Assembly: GCA_003427395.1 (NCBI GenBank) | Contig: BFEA01000051.1 | Span: 2,521,074-2,572,915, forward strand | Length of the DNA: 51,842 bases | From: Chara braunii | Lineage: Eukaryota > Streptophyta > Charophyceae > Charales > Characeae | Direction: 5' to 3' | In this document: positions 24,385 through 33,992 of the stretch, piece after piece | How positions within the stretch are numbered: the first letter of the stretch is position 1 | How the letters are laid out: each line of letters starts with the position of its first letter | Notes under the pieces: model-generated | Database searches by the model: none | The model's input: the letters and a program-made list of their open reading frames with translations, nothing else | What the model was told of the DNA's origin: nothing | Translations under genes and position numbers: made by a program

Positions 24385-24644
24385 TATGCTTCGTTCCACG
24401 GTCCTGTGAGCTGACGTTTTTCTGGCGGGTGGTGCAGTGGGATAGCCACATGTCAATTGCCAAGTGGACTGGGCAACAGGAACAGAAGGTTCGACATCCC
24501 TATAAGGTTGCGAATTTGCCAATGGAGGATACAGACAGGATGATGGTCATTATGTACTCCAAAGATGGGGATTACCATCGGAATACAATTCCTTTGTTCG
24601 AAGATATCCAACAGGAGGGGCCCATCTTCCAGTTCTCGAGCAAC
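24363..24644 (+). CDS. Block 4: short continuation of the methyltransferase-like region
   Basis: This frame continues block 3 smoothly as GEYCTLICFVPRSCELTFFW, followed by RVVQWDSHMSIAKWTG and later DRMMVIMYSKDGDYHRN. A strand rich in Leu, Ile, Cys and Phe after a helix fits the middle of a Rossmann-type methylase, as in the segment after motif IV where the product strand is followed by a helix. It ends at a TGA at 24645-24647; the block 5 frame overlaps it, so a second indel lies around 24610-24645. Confidence 0.4.
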
Positions 24645-25065
24645 TGACATTTCAACACTTGCAAGGCGAGAGCGAAAACCGAAGTTGCTGACGGACATAG
24701 TAGAGAAGAACTTTCAGCCAACGAAGTGGAAAATTGCAGGCATGGAGCCGAAAGAGAAAGCAGTATACGAAGGAATGGAGAGGGAGCCGAACTCAATGGT
24801 AGAGACGCTGGAGCACTTCTGTCCAGTGGATGAAGCTGTTGTGTTTCTGGGAAAGGGTCATGCAACTTTGGTGTGGGAGCTATTGAAAAGTCATCGCCAT
24901 TGCATAGTCTTAGAAGGCGAGGACATCAAGTTCGACTTCCTTCTGCAATTCATGAACAAGATGGTCGACACTCGAGATTATCATGCGAAATTCATCAAGC
25001 CATCACCTCGTCATGACGAAACTCGCGATTTCGTGCACAAGGTGGGTCAAAATATGCTGAACATT
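24616..25065 (+). CDS. Block 5: degenerate methyltransferase motif I region
   Basis: The key segment is VVFLGKGHATLVWELL followed by KSHRHCIVLEGE (24838-24921). It has the layout strand, glycine loop, helix with ELL, basic pair, strand ending in Glu, which is motif I plus the following acidic strand of amino DNA methyltransferases. In beta-class enzymes this lies C-terminal to the catalytic box and after a Pro-containing lead-in, here EREPNSMVETLEHF. The usual F-x-G-x-G is changed to FLGKGH. If correct, the protein is a beta-order, catalytically doubtful methylase. A TGA at 25066-25068 ends the frame, but the same frame continues into block 6. Confidence 0.4.
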
Positions 25066-25068
25066 TGA

Positions 25069-25842
25069 CAGTTCCTTTTCGAGATGCGGCCAGAGAACAG
25101 GGGAGCCCATGCATATGTTACTCGCAGGCGGAAAGTTGAGACTCTACTACGAGGTTATCATAAAACGTCTTCAGACAAGGAGGTTGCATTCCTTGACCGG
25201 TTGGAAACCATATACTTTGATCAAGGAATCGGTGCTTTCACGCTCGCTGCCTACGCGACTTCCTTTCCAGACGGGGAACAGTTTGACGTTGATGACTCAG
25301 AAGAGGAAAGTGTCGATGGTACTTTGCAAGCGGCCTTGGCAAGTGAAAGGCAAAAGGCGCGTACCTCGTCTTCTCAGAAGATGGCTATAGCAGGGACGTC
25401 ATCAGAGACTCCTTCAATTGAGACTTCTGGTGTCGTGCCTGCCGGTGCAATGACTCTTCCACTAAGTACACCTCCTGCTAGCACCACCGCTTTGGCAATA
25501 GGTGCAATGACTTTGAGAACTCTGTTCGGTCCTAAAGCCTCCCCTGAGTTATTAACGAATTTGACAGCATTTGCACAAAGCCATGTTTTGTTGCAACGTC
25601 TCCTTCGTTCTCAGACTGCACAAGAACAACCTCAACCTGCAGAGGCGCTGGAGTGTGAGTATGAGATTGGGGATAAGATCCCTGCGGACATCGCCCAATG
25701 GACGGGTCCTATCGTTTGTCGAGATGACCATACGATGATGGATGATAATACGTGGGGTCACGACATCGTGTGGCATCCACGACATTTTCAATCGACACTG
25801 ACGAAAGGACAATGGGTGATGGCAATAAAACAAGATGGTCAG
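25069..25842 (+). CDS. Block 6: linker region, charged then Pro/Ser/Thr rich
   Basis: In frame with block 5 across a TGA. From the ATG at 25084 it reads MRPENRGAHAYVTRRRKVET, then a helical part, an acidic patch (DVDDSEEESVDG) and a low-complexity Ala/Ser/Thr/Pro stretch near 25380-25520. The last third is folded-looking again: ECEYEIGDKIPADIAQWTGP and WGHDIVWHPRHFQSTLTKGQ with several Trp, His and Asp. No known domain is recognised. A TGA at 25843-25845 interrupts it and the frame continues into block 7. Confidence 0.45.
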
Positions 25843-25845
25843 TGA

Positions 25846-26187
25846 CAATTTTGCTCCCACGGACGTATGGCCCAATCAAAGTTTTATAGACATGTAGAGG
25901 ATCAGATCAAGATGCGGCTTGCTCGACTCAACCCTAATGTTTCTCCATCAAGAGTGGACACAAGGACGAAGGAGGGTTTTCAGGAGCTCAAGGCATTGCG
26001 AAGACTTGAGTACTTGGAAGACTTTTATGATAGAGAAACAAGCCTGGCATATGGATACAACTGGCATATTGAAGAGGGCAACGACACCGGAGGGGAAAAG
26101 GGACAAGGCCCTAGCGGTGGAGCGAGTGGAGAGGGAGTTGAACACCCAAGTGGTGACGAGGGAGGATATGATAAGGGGGGGGGGTGG
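25846..26187 (+). CDS. Block 7: helical segment ending in Gly/Glu-rich tail
   Basis: In frame with block 6. It reads MAQSKFYRHVEDQIKMRLAR and later GFQELKALRRLEYLEDFYDR, predicted helical, followed by a Gly/Glu/Asp-rich tail. The frame change to block 8 is at a run of ten G (26175-26184), a typical place for a slippage mutation or a sequencing error. Confidence 0.45.
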
Positions 26188-26188
26188 T

Positions 26189-27170
26189 GAGGGTGGAGGG
26201 ACATCAGAAGTGCCTAGGTCCAGTTAGCCAACAAGTGGCACTACAGAAGGGCAACCACATCGTCATCAAGAAGGAAGCGACCGTCTTGTAGGAGGATATA
26301 CCGACATTGGTGGTTTGCCGCAGGTGAAACTGTCCACTGCAGTGACACAAGTCGACGAGGGATGTGAAGGTGGACTAAGTGTCACCACAACACTCACAGG
26401 TGCCACTGTGACAGATGTTGTATGGTGTGATGTCAGTGGCGTAAGTGTCTTCCCAGTTGGCGAGAACGTCAAAATTGGTAGCCCGAACGACCATATGTGA
26501 GAGTCAATGGATATTCTGTCATGCGGGTTGGAAAGTCAAGGCCGACTTAGGACATCAATGGATGAAACCATGTTTCTGGGGGAGACGGAACCGCAGGCCG
26601 AGCCTCACACTCCAGTCGATGAAGAGACACTCAGAGGCGACTTAGAGATTCCTACAGAATTTCGAAGTCCGCTAACAACGGAGAAGGCACGACGAGGGTC
26701 CCATGAGGCGCGTACTGTATGCAAAACAATGGAGGAAACCATGTTTGTGGGGGAGATGGAACCGGGAGTCGAGCCTAACAGTCCATTGGATGAAGAGACC
26801 CCTGGCGGCGACTTCAATATTAGTACCGGATTTCGAAGTCTGATATTGTCAGAGAAGGTACAAGGAGGGTCTCAGGATTTGCCTATTATACCCTTTACTG
26901 CTGGGAGGAACGACACTCTTGAGGCGCTCGTGGGGAAAGAAGCAATCCAAATACCTGACATCGAAGAGGATGAAGGACATATTGTACTGACTACTCCAGG
27001 GCAACATATACCTGTGAAGGAAGGACAAGAGAATACACTTGAACCTCCTGTACAACAATTGAGCCCATCTGTTCAAGTGATAACCATCGAAAAATCCCCT
27101 GTAACATCAAGACAGTTGGGAGGTGCGAAAGAAGACGATGTTGAAGGGAAAATCGCAGTTGGTCGCCTAG
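26189..27170 (+). CDS. Block 8: acidic linker with two 57-residue tandem repeats
   Basis: The frame is open from about 26189 to the splice donor at 27171 except for a TAG (26225-26227) and a TGA (26498-26500). Two tandem repeats start at 26558 (MDETMFLGETEP) and 26729 (MEETMFVGEMEP), exactly 171 bp apart, each followed by a DEET word, a GDxxI word and an FRS word. They are acidic and Pro/Thr rich. The rest is Gln/Pro/Val rich. This looks like a flexible spacer before the protease; no domain is recognised. Confidence 0.5.
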
Positions 27171-27840
27171 GTGAGCACTCCCCTTACGAAGGGAATATAT
27201 GTGTAATATTATGCATTGGAACTATTCCATGTTTATTTGCATATATGTAGTGTGCCTTATAGTGCGTCCGAATCGTTAATATGAAGTACATGATTGACTC
27301 ATAATAGATTGACTCATAATACTTTACTGCTATTAATGTTCATTTATATTCATGTTGTTTAAGCGGATTTTTAATAACATCAAAACGAACGTCACTCATA
27401 TTACTTGTTACTATCGGTCATGATTGTGATCTCTACATTGATGAACGTGCAGGCCTGCGTAAAGGACTGTGGAAAGCGCCCGCGTGCACTTGCAAAGGAA
27501 CAGTGACAATAATATTAGACGTCGTGGTTTGCAAGCCTTGTCGACGCTGCCGTTGTTGTCCAAAACAGTTAAACGATGAGCCAGACATGTGACGATCCCG
27601 TTTGTGAAGCCAACTGCTTTGAGGATGTTTAAAGTTGTGGGAATATGGACGAAACAAGGGAAGAAATTGCACCGTGAAGTTTGCACTTTGTCTATTGTAT
27701 AAAGCGGCAGCGACAACGAAGTAGGCAAACAAACACCGTCATGAACTCGTGTCTGCTTCTTATATCTATTTTCAGGAAGGTACCACTTGTATGGAAGTCT
27801 TAGACATACCGTTGTTGTTTACCTGTGTGTTTGTATGCAG
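27171..27840 (+). other. Predicted GT-AG intron (670 bp)
   Basis: The donor CTAG|GTGAGC and the acceptor TTGTATGCAG|TG with a T/G-rich tract before it remove 670 bp. Removing it joins codon phase 1: the G at 27170 plus TG at 27841-27842 makes one codon, and the Ulp1 frame follows without a break. The internal sequence has stops in all frames. This phase match ties the protease exon to the upstream blocks. Confidence 0.6.
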
Positions 27841-28649
27841 TGCCTGACCGGTCGTTCAAGATTTCTCTACCAACGCAACGCCTCACTGAGGTCGAGATGC
27901 AATATGTTAAGAGGGTTGTGAGCACCGGTGAAGATAATGAAGAATACGACATTGTTGTTTACAAGGGTAACTGGAAGGTGGAACAGAAAGACATCATGAT
28001 CATCATTGAAGCGGGAGGATGGTTGAACGACGAAGCCGTGAATTTGTATCTGCTAGCCATCCTGATCGACAACGATAATGCCAAAGAGAGTTTGATGTTT
28101 AGAGGAGAGATTAGAGACGAGAGTCCGAAGGACATTCCATCTGTGTATATTTTAGATTCTTTTTTCTATGTCAGATTGACATCCTCGATGTCCAGAGAGA
28201 TTGCTTACTGTGAGGGAATGAAGTGGGTTAGGGGAAAAAATATTTTTGATTTTAACTTCATACTTATCCCTTTGAACTTTGGAAACCACTGGGTTTTGAC
28301 ATGTGTTAGAATAGACGGTTGCAAGTGTGAATTCCAGCTTCTAGACTCTCTCCCTCGCGGTGACCGTCTCGCACCGCTTGAAGTATTAGCCGCGTTTTTT
28401 TAAATGAAGTTCAAACGTCAAAATCTTCATGAAAGATATCACGTGGACGACCTTACGATATCTTTCGAGAAATCGCTTGATGGGGTGCCCGTGCAACATG
28501 ATGGTTGTAGTTGTGGTGTTTTTATGTTAGGTTTTGCATCTTTGCTAGCAAAAGGTAACTTTCCACCATTCGATTTCTCGCAAGATAACATTCCGTATAT
28601 GAGGCATAGAATTGCATTCGACATTTTATCGATGGTCGAGCATGGGTGA
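27841..28649 (+). CDS. Block 9: Ulp1/C48 SUMO-type cysteine protease domain
   Basis: The C-terminal domain starts after the splice acceptor. It has GGWLNDEAVNLYL (near 28014), the usual Ulp1 opening for plant C48 domains, then VYILDSFFY, IPLNFGNHWVL with the catalytic His (28287), FQLLDSLP with the Asp (28344), and VQHDGCSCGVFML with the oxyanion Gln (28494) and catalytic Cys (28512). The residue before Cys is Ser where Asp is common. An in-frame TAA (28401-28403) follows a T7 run between Asp and Gln; the frame resumes at once and ends in TGA at 28647-28649. Family members cleave SUMO-like isopeptide or peptide bonds, and many plant copies ride on transposons. Family assignment is firm; activity of this copy is doubtful because of the stop. 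Confidence 0.85.
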
Positions 28650-28678
28650 ACATTCCAGATACGGAGAGTATGATATCA

Positions 28679-28805
28679 TTTAACACTTTGTTGATGGTTA
28701 ATAAGAGTTTCAAGTGGTATGCGTCATTTAACACTTTGTTCATGGTTAAGAACAATTTCAAGTGGTATGCGTCATTGAACACTTTATTGATGGTTAACAA
28801 TAGTT
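28679..28805 (+). repeat. ~57-bp tandem repeats just after the gene
   Basis: Three copies of a unit containing AACACTTTGTTGATGGTTAA and TTTCAAGTGGTATGCGTCATT, with few differences. They follow the stop codon by about 30 bp and are probably in the 3' UTR. Confidence 0.85.
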
Positions 28806-28962
28806 TTTATGGCTGATATTGCTTTTCACAATTTCCAAACGTTATTGTGCAAATGGCATATTGCTTTCCACAATTTTCAAATGTTATTTTGCAAATGACA
28901 TATTTCTCAAAATTGCCAATGCTAAGTTTTCACCATTTCGCCTTGTTTCATCACTATTTTCC

Positions 28963-29051
28963 TGTGTTGCACGGTGTACGCGTACGCATTGCGTACGCGT
29001 ACGTATTCCAGCGTACTCGTACGAACCCGAAATCGCGTGTACACGTACGTC

Positions 29052-29082
<31 letters not shown>

Positions 29083-29654
29083 AAAAAAACGTATGTTGTG
29101 CAAAATAATGATACAAACAACCTTTACCTGGGAGTCATACCCGAATTCCAAACCAATCTTGATTTAAAAATACAAAACCTTAAAGAAAACTTCAAAATAA
29201 TTTTTTTAATTATTATGATAATATTATTTTTTTCTTAGTTTTTAATTTCTTACTCGAGTTAGATTGGGAAGAATGCTACTTCAAAAAAAAAATGTTGGCA
29301 AAATTTGTTTGTATCATGTTTCTGCATAACATGTATTTGTTACAGAAGTTTGTTTATATTTTTCCTGTTTTTTTCCTAATTTTTAAAATGTTTTATTTCA
29401 ATTTATTTGTGTTTTGTGTCTTTGATTGTTCACTCGAGTTATGTACAGAATTTGGCCATGAATCTCAGGCAAAAGTTGTTTGAAATATCATTTTCCATAA
29501 CATAGTTTTTTTTCAGATTTTTCCGATGATGTTTTTTTTTTTTTTTTTTACGTATTCCCACGTACGGGAGTACGTGTACGCGCGTATGTGTCGCGTACAA
29601 GAATACGTGTACGCGTGTACGCGCAACCCGCGTACACGTACGCCGTGCAACACA
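28963..29654. mobile_element. MULE-type MITE (692 bp) with CGTACG-rich TIRs
   Basis: The termini are TGTGTTGCACGG and its complement. Both sub-terminal regions are dense in CGTACG, GTACGCG and similar words and are mutually inverted, each followed inward by an A or T tract (about 29053-29077 and 29530-29549). A perfect 10-bp duplication ACTATTTTCC flanks it (28953-28962, 29655-29664). Duplications of 9-11 bp with long TIRs are typical of Mutator-like elements. The interior is AT rich and non-coding. Confidence 0.85.
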
Positions 29655-29664
29655 ACTATTTTCC

Positions 29665-30789
29665 TCATTTCCTCATCTCTTATATGTGTTACTTTGCACT
29701 TGAGAAAAAAGTGAACATGAAAACAATTTTACTTTTAACAAAAACACCATTCCCCATGACGATCGTCAAGGTGCTGCTATTTTCGAAGTCGCATTTATTT
29801 CGAGGGTCGTAAGAGTCATGGTATTCTCTTCCTCTTACAGTCTTTAAAGTTTTCATCTTCATTAAACTAGTGGCAATATATTTCATTCGTAACAACGCGA
29901 CATTGTTACGATAGCCTTGGGTAACAGGGCAAGGGCGCAGGTGTTGACGTAGAATGTCTGAATCAGGCAAAAGTATCGATCAAATACGCCGAATGTGTAG
30001 GAAAAGGGGATTACGACGGAGGCAGCAAGAAGAGCAACTACTCTCTTCTTGGAGTTGTTGCTGTCATATTCTGGGTAGTACCGGTTTGATTTAGTTTATA
30101 CTGGTGGTTTCCTTTCAGCAGAGGGATAAAGAAGTTTATTACTTTGTTTGCGACAACAACAGTCGTGTATCTTTTAAAGTGATACCAGTCTGTTGCAACG
30201 ACGGGGTGTTGAGCTAATCTGCGGACTGTTTTTGTCTGATGAATCCCGTAAACTTGTCCAGCTCATGTGGGTGAGGGTTTGCTGCCATGCCCTGGCGGTC
30301 ATCTCAATTTAAGGATGTGGCGGACTTCGTACACTACCGATGATTCAGCAGCAAGGGACATCTACTGTTAAAGACAAATCAAAAAAAAAAAAAAATATCG
30401 GGACTCGGAAAGCAGCCAGGTGTTGTTATTGAATTGCTAGTTGATGTTGTTGGCATCTGTCACTTCCGTTTACAGTTTAGCGTCGGTCTGAGTTGGGCTA
30501 TTACCGCGCTAACTACCACTTAAGGACTGCCCGTTGTTATGTTCCTCGCCGCCAAAAGATTTAGCTGTTGTATTTTCACCAGCACCATGACTGTGTTATT
30601 TACGGCGTTTGTGAGATCATTTTCTTATGCCCTCGCTGGACAAAACCACCACTGCTATATTATAGCAGTACGAACAGTTGGGGTGGTTTGTAACTGTTGT
30701 GCGTGACAGAGTCTTGCCTGCATTCTCAATAGAACACGAACGAAGTGTGCTCTATTCAAAAGCAACCCTTCTCGACTCCGTAACATTCA
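29665..30789. other. Spacer with no recognised gene
   Basis: No domain, RNA gene or repeat array is seen apart from an A14 tract near 30380. The sequence is unlike R1. Confidence 0.5.
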
Positions 30790-31250
30790 TTTGGCTTAAG
30801 GAAGGGTGCAACAATTTTGAAGAGGTGACAAAACTCTGCAAGAGGGGTTCACCACTACGACTTGGAGGACCATGTGGGAGAAGTTATTCCGCTTGTTGGT
30901 CATATTTCCGGCCATCTTCGTGGCATCTGACTGTGGTTCGGTTATTCTTATTGCGGTTTGGCCGCCGTTGCGGGCCCCTCAAGCGCTTGAAGGAATTAAG
31001 GTCCTCTCAAGCGAGTTTGAGCGCACCTTTCTTGTATCTGAGTGATTTAACTTATTTTCTTCTGCCCTTCTGACTCTAAGTCTAGTCTTTTTATTCCGAG
31101 AGGAAGGCGGCAGGATAGATTGAAACCCGTAATCCATTTCAAGGTCTCTATGGGAGGTTCACCTCACCGATTGAGGGAGCTCTGACGGGGTTCAGGCAGA
31201 ACCCTGGAGGCAGGGAACTATGAGGTAGGCCGATACCATCTCCCTTTGGA

Positions 31251-31690
31251 TCCTGTATACCCCTATCTATACCACTGTTCATTCAGTTTGACTGGGTTTT
31301 GATTTTTGATATATTTCCTTCACTTTAATTCAGTACTTCAACTAAATCAGAGGAAATTATCTATGCTTGTTTAATTTTATTTTGTTTGAAATGAAATCCA
31401 CAATGTCTACTTGCGATGATTTGAATAGGGTTGGGGATGAGGTCCTCCTGACTGATCCGGTCGCTTTGCGTCCCGTATACCCCTATCTATACCACCATTC
31501 ATTCAGTTCGACTGAGTTTTGACTTTTTGTATATTTCCTTCACTTTCATTCAAGACTTCAACTGAATCAGAGGAAATTTTTTATGCTTGTTTAGTTTTAT
31601 TTTGTTTGAAATGAAATCCACAATGTATACTTGCAATGATTTGAATAGGGCTGGAGATGAGGTCATCCTAATTGATCCGGTCGCTTTGCT
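31251..31690 (+). repeat. ~220-bp tandem duplication inside R1c
   Basis: Two copies of a unit starting TATACCCCTATCTATACCAC and ending with GGTCGCTTTGC, about 94% similar by eye. The end of the unit runs into the 66-bp array. Confidence 0.8.
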
Positions 31691-32020
31691 CGTTTGCCTA
31701 AGATATTGAAATGCGGCTGGAGATAAGGTCCTCCTAACTTAACCGGTTCATTTGCTCATTTGCTTAGGACATTGAAATGGGGTTGGAGATGAGGTCCTCC
31801 TGACTTATCCGGTCGCTTTGCTCGTTTGCCTAAGACATTGAAATGAGGCTGGAGATGAGGTTCTCCTGACTTATCCGGTCGCTTTGCCCGTTTGCCTAAG
31901 ATATTGAAAAAGGGCCGGAGAAGAGGTCCTCCTAACTGATCTGGTCGCTTTGCTCGTTTGCCGACGACATTGAAATGGGGCTGGAGTCGAGGTCCTCCTG
32001 GCTGATCCGGCCGCTTTGCT
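31655..32020 (+). repeat. ~66-bp tandem array inside R1c
   Basis: Five to six copies of a unit containing GGAGATGAGGTCCTCCTGAC, GGTCGCTTTGCTCGTTTGCC and a TTGAAATG word. The unit's first half also ends each 220-bp repeat, showing nested amplification. Confidence 0.85.
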
Positions 32021-33472
32021 AAGTCACTCAGTTTTGCTTGTTGACAAAAGTCGGACTCTTCTCCTTGTGAGAATAAGTCAAGGTCTGTGTGTTAGTGATT
32101 GCATGGGGTTTGACTGAGAACAATTTGGAAAGTGAAATATATCTTTGTGAATCAGGACAAGCAGGAAATAAAAACTTTAGATGAACGAGCCTTAGTTTTT
32201 GAATTGGGTGAATGAGTTGTTGATATGACATGTTTTCTAGTAATGAAGTGTCTTTTGTTCAAGCCCTGTTTGTTTTTGTTGCTGAGTAGGGCAGTCGGTT
32301 AGTGCTCGCCACGAGCTGGAGCTATTGAAGTTCGTTCAATTCTTGCATTTTCTTAGTTAAGTTTATTTTACTTAGTTCAAGTTCTCGCATTTTTTGTGAT
32401 AATTTATTTTACTTGGCTCTGTATAAATTTTGAAAAGCTACTTTTCCTACCGGAAGCGCCACCGAAATTTCTACAAAACCAAAGAGTTAGTCAAATTTTA
32501 ACTTTTAAAGCTTCAAACTTTTATCTGAGTTTTATATCTGGCTTAGTTAAAATCTAGGAAGCCTATTTTTCTATGAGAGGTGTTGCCCAAATTTTTACTA
32601 AATCAGGGAGTTAGACAAAATTTGACTTTCTGAAGTCAGACTTATTTCTAAGTTTTACATTTAGCCTTGTATAAATTATGAAAATACACTTTCTTAGGCA
32701 GCGCTGCCGAAAGATTCTTTGTTTTGAAGAGTTAAACTATATTTTGGTAGGAGAAGTTTTGACAATCCACCATGTATAGGGATATGCTGCCATAATTTTC
32801 CTTATGTTCTGAGGTCCATTTGAGAGATAGATTAAGATATAGTCTTATGAGATTTTGAGTAACATATGATATGAAGATTTATTCTCCGTACGCTTAAAGT
32901 TCAAGTATTTGGGATTTGAGCTGTTTTGCATTAGAGGTCCTTCTTAGCCATTCCGATTCAAGATCTGACTAGTTTAGCCTGATCCTATGAGGTCATCTTA
33001 TGTTACCTTTTGATAACAAGTCGGTTGGTTGAATGAGATTCGTCGGCTCACGACACATTTCTACTTATACCTTTACCTCAACTTGATGCCCCGCCCCTCA
33101 GATTTGATATGTTTCTTTGAGAATTTTAACCGAACTTCTTTTAATGGTCATTATAAAGAACTGATGGGTTTTAATGGAAAACTTAACTATGGTTGGGGCT
33201 TGACTGTGTGAGGCATGGTGTGAAGTACAGGGAATAGTAAAGTTGACCACATTGGTGTATGACAATGTGGCTTTCGTATGTATTTGTGTTTTATGCAGGG
33301 TAGTATTTAAAGTTTATGTACGAGTCTTACCTTGGAGGCAATGAGAATGGTAACCATGTGTCGCGCGATCTGCATACCTAATGGGTTTATCTTTCCCTTT
33401 TTTATCTTATCTCGAGTTCTGATTTTAATGTGGGTATTTGAATGTTTGTTTATTTTCTGATCGATTTTGCTT

Positions 33473-33992
33473 CAACAGAAAAATTCCTACAAGAAATGAA
33501 AGTTGAAAAACATTTTATAAAAAAAAAATCCTTCATATTTATAAATTATCATTCCAATGTTCGTCCAATTCTAAAATTTCAGTTTTATTTGACAAGTTTT
33601 TGTCTAAATATGAGTTTTCCCTTCCAACTACATCTATTTGTTCAAGATGGAATGAAAGTCAAGACGAGTTTTTGAAATGTTTTAATGAAATTTTCATTCT
33701 ACTCCAACAAATATCTTCTAATTTAGATTGGATTAACCTATTTATGACTGAAAATCCTTACTTATAATAAAAGTCCAATTAAAATATTTCATAACTCATC
33801 CAAACTTTTATTCCATCTCTAGCATGCAGTCCAAATTAGAAGGAATACCCTATTCTTGGAATAAATGTTTGCAAATAAGATGAAAAATTTTAAAATTGGA
33901 ATGACATTTTTTAAGATGGAATGAAAATTTAAAATTTAGATTGTAATTTTACTATAGAATGATTATTTAATTCTGGGAAATTTTTCCGTTGT
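33473..33992 (-). mobile_element. Second copy of the CAGAAAAATTCCCA MITE, in R1c
   Basis: The inverted ends are CAACAGAAAAATTCC and GGGAAATTTTTCCGTTG. The interior matches the element at 323-843 in reverse complement (GAATTAAATAATCATTCTAT block). Its position within R1 differs from that of the first copy, so this is an independent insertion. Confidence 0.8.

Larger units (their letters stand above)
21910..28649 (+). pseudogene. Decayed giant gene: ParB-like / methyltransferase-like / Ulp1 protease protein
   Basis: Coding blocks on one strand run almost without gaps for 6.7 kb and would encode about 2,000 residues after one intron (27171-27840). Order: charged N-terminus with nuclear-localisation-like clusters, ParB/sulfiredoxin-like domain, uncharacterised region, degenerate methyltransferase-like domain, Pro/Ser/Thr-rich linker, a 57-residue repeat, and a C48/Ulp1 protease. 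Breaks are in-frame stops at 22943 (TGA), 25066 (TGA), 25843 (TGA), 26225 (TAG), 26498 (TGA) and 28401 (TAA), and frame changes near 22550, 23400, 24370, 24630 and 26180 (a G10 run). Blocks otherwise stay open, so decay is recent or some breaks are sequence errors. Ulp1 domains are common passengers of plant DNA transposons; a mobile origin is inference, and no terminal repeats were found. Confidence 0.6.

Noticed and set aside
25030-25090. Very short introns removing the in-frame TGAs
   Set aside because: Possible GT-AG pairs of about 40-45 bp exist at 25041 and 25838, but they are too short for a typical intron, and a point mutation is simpler.
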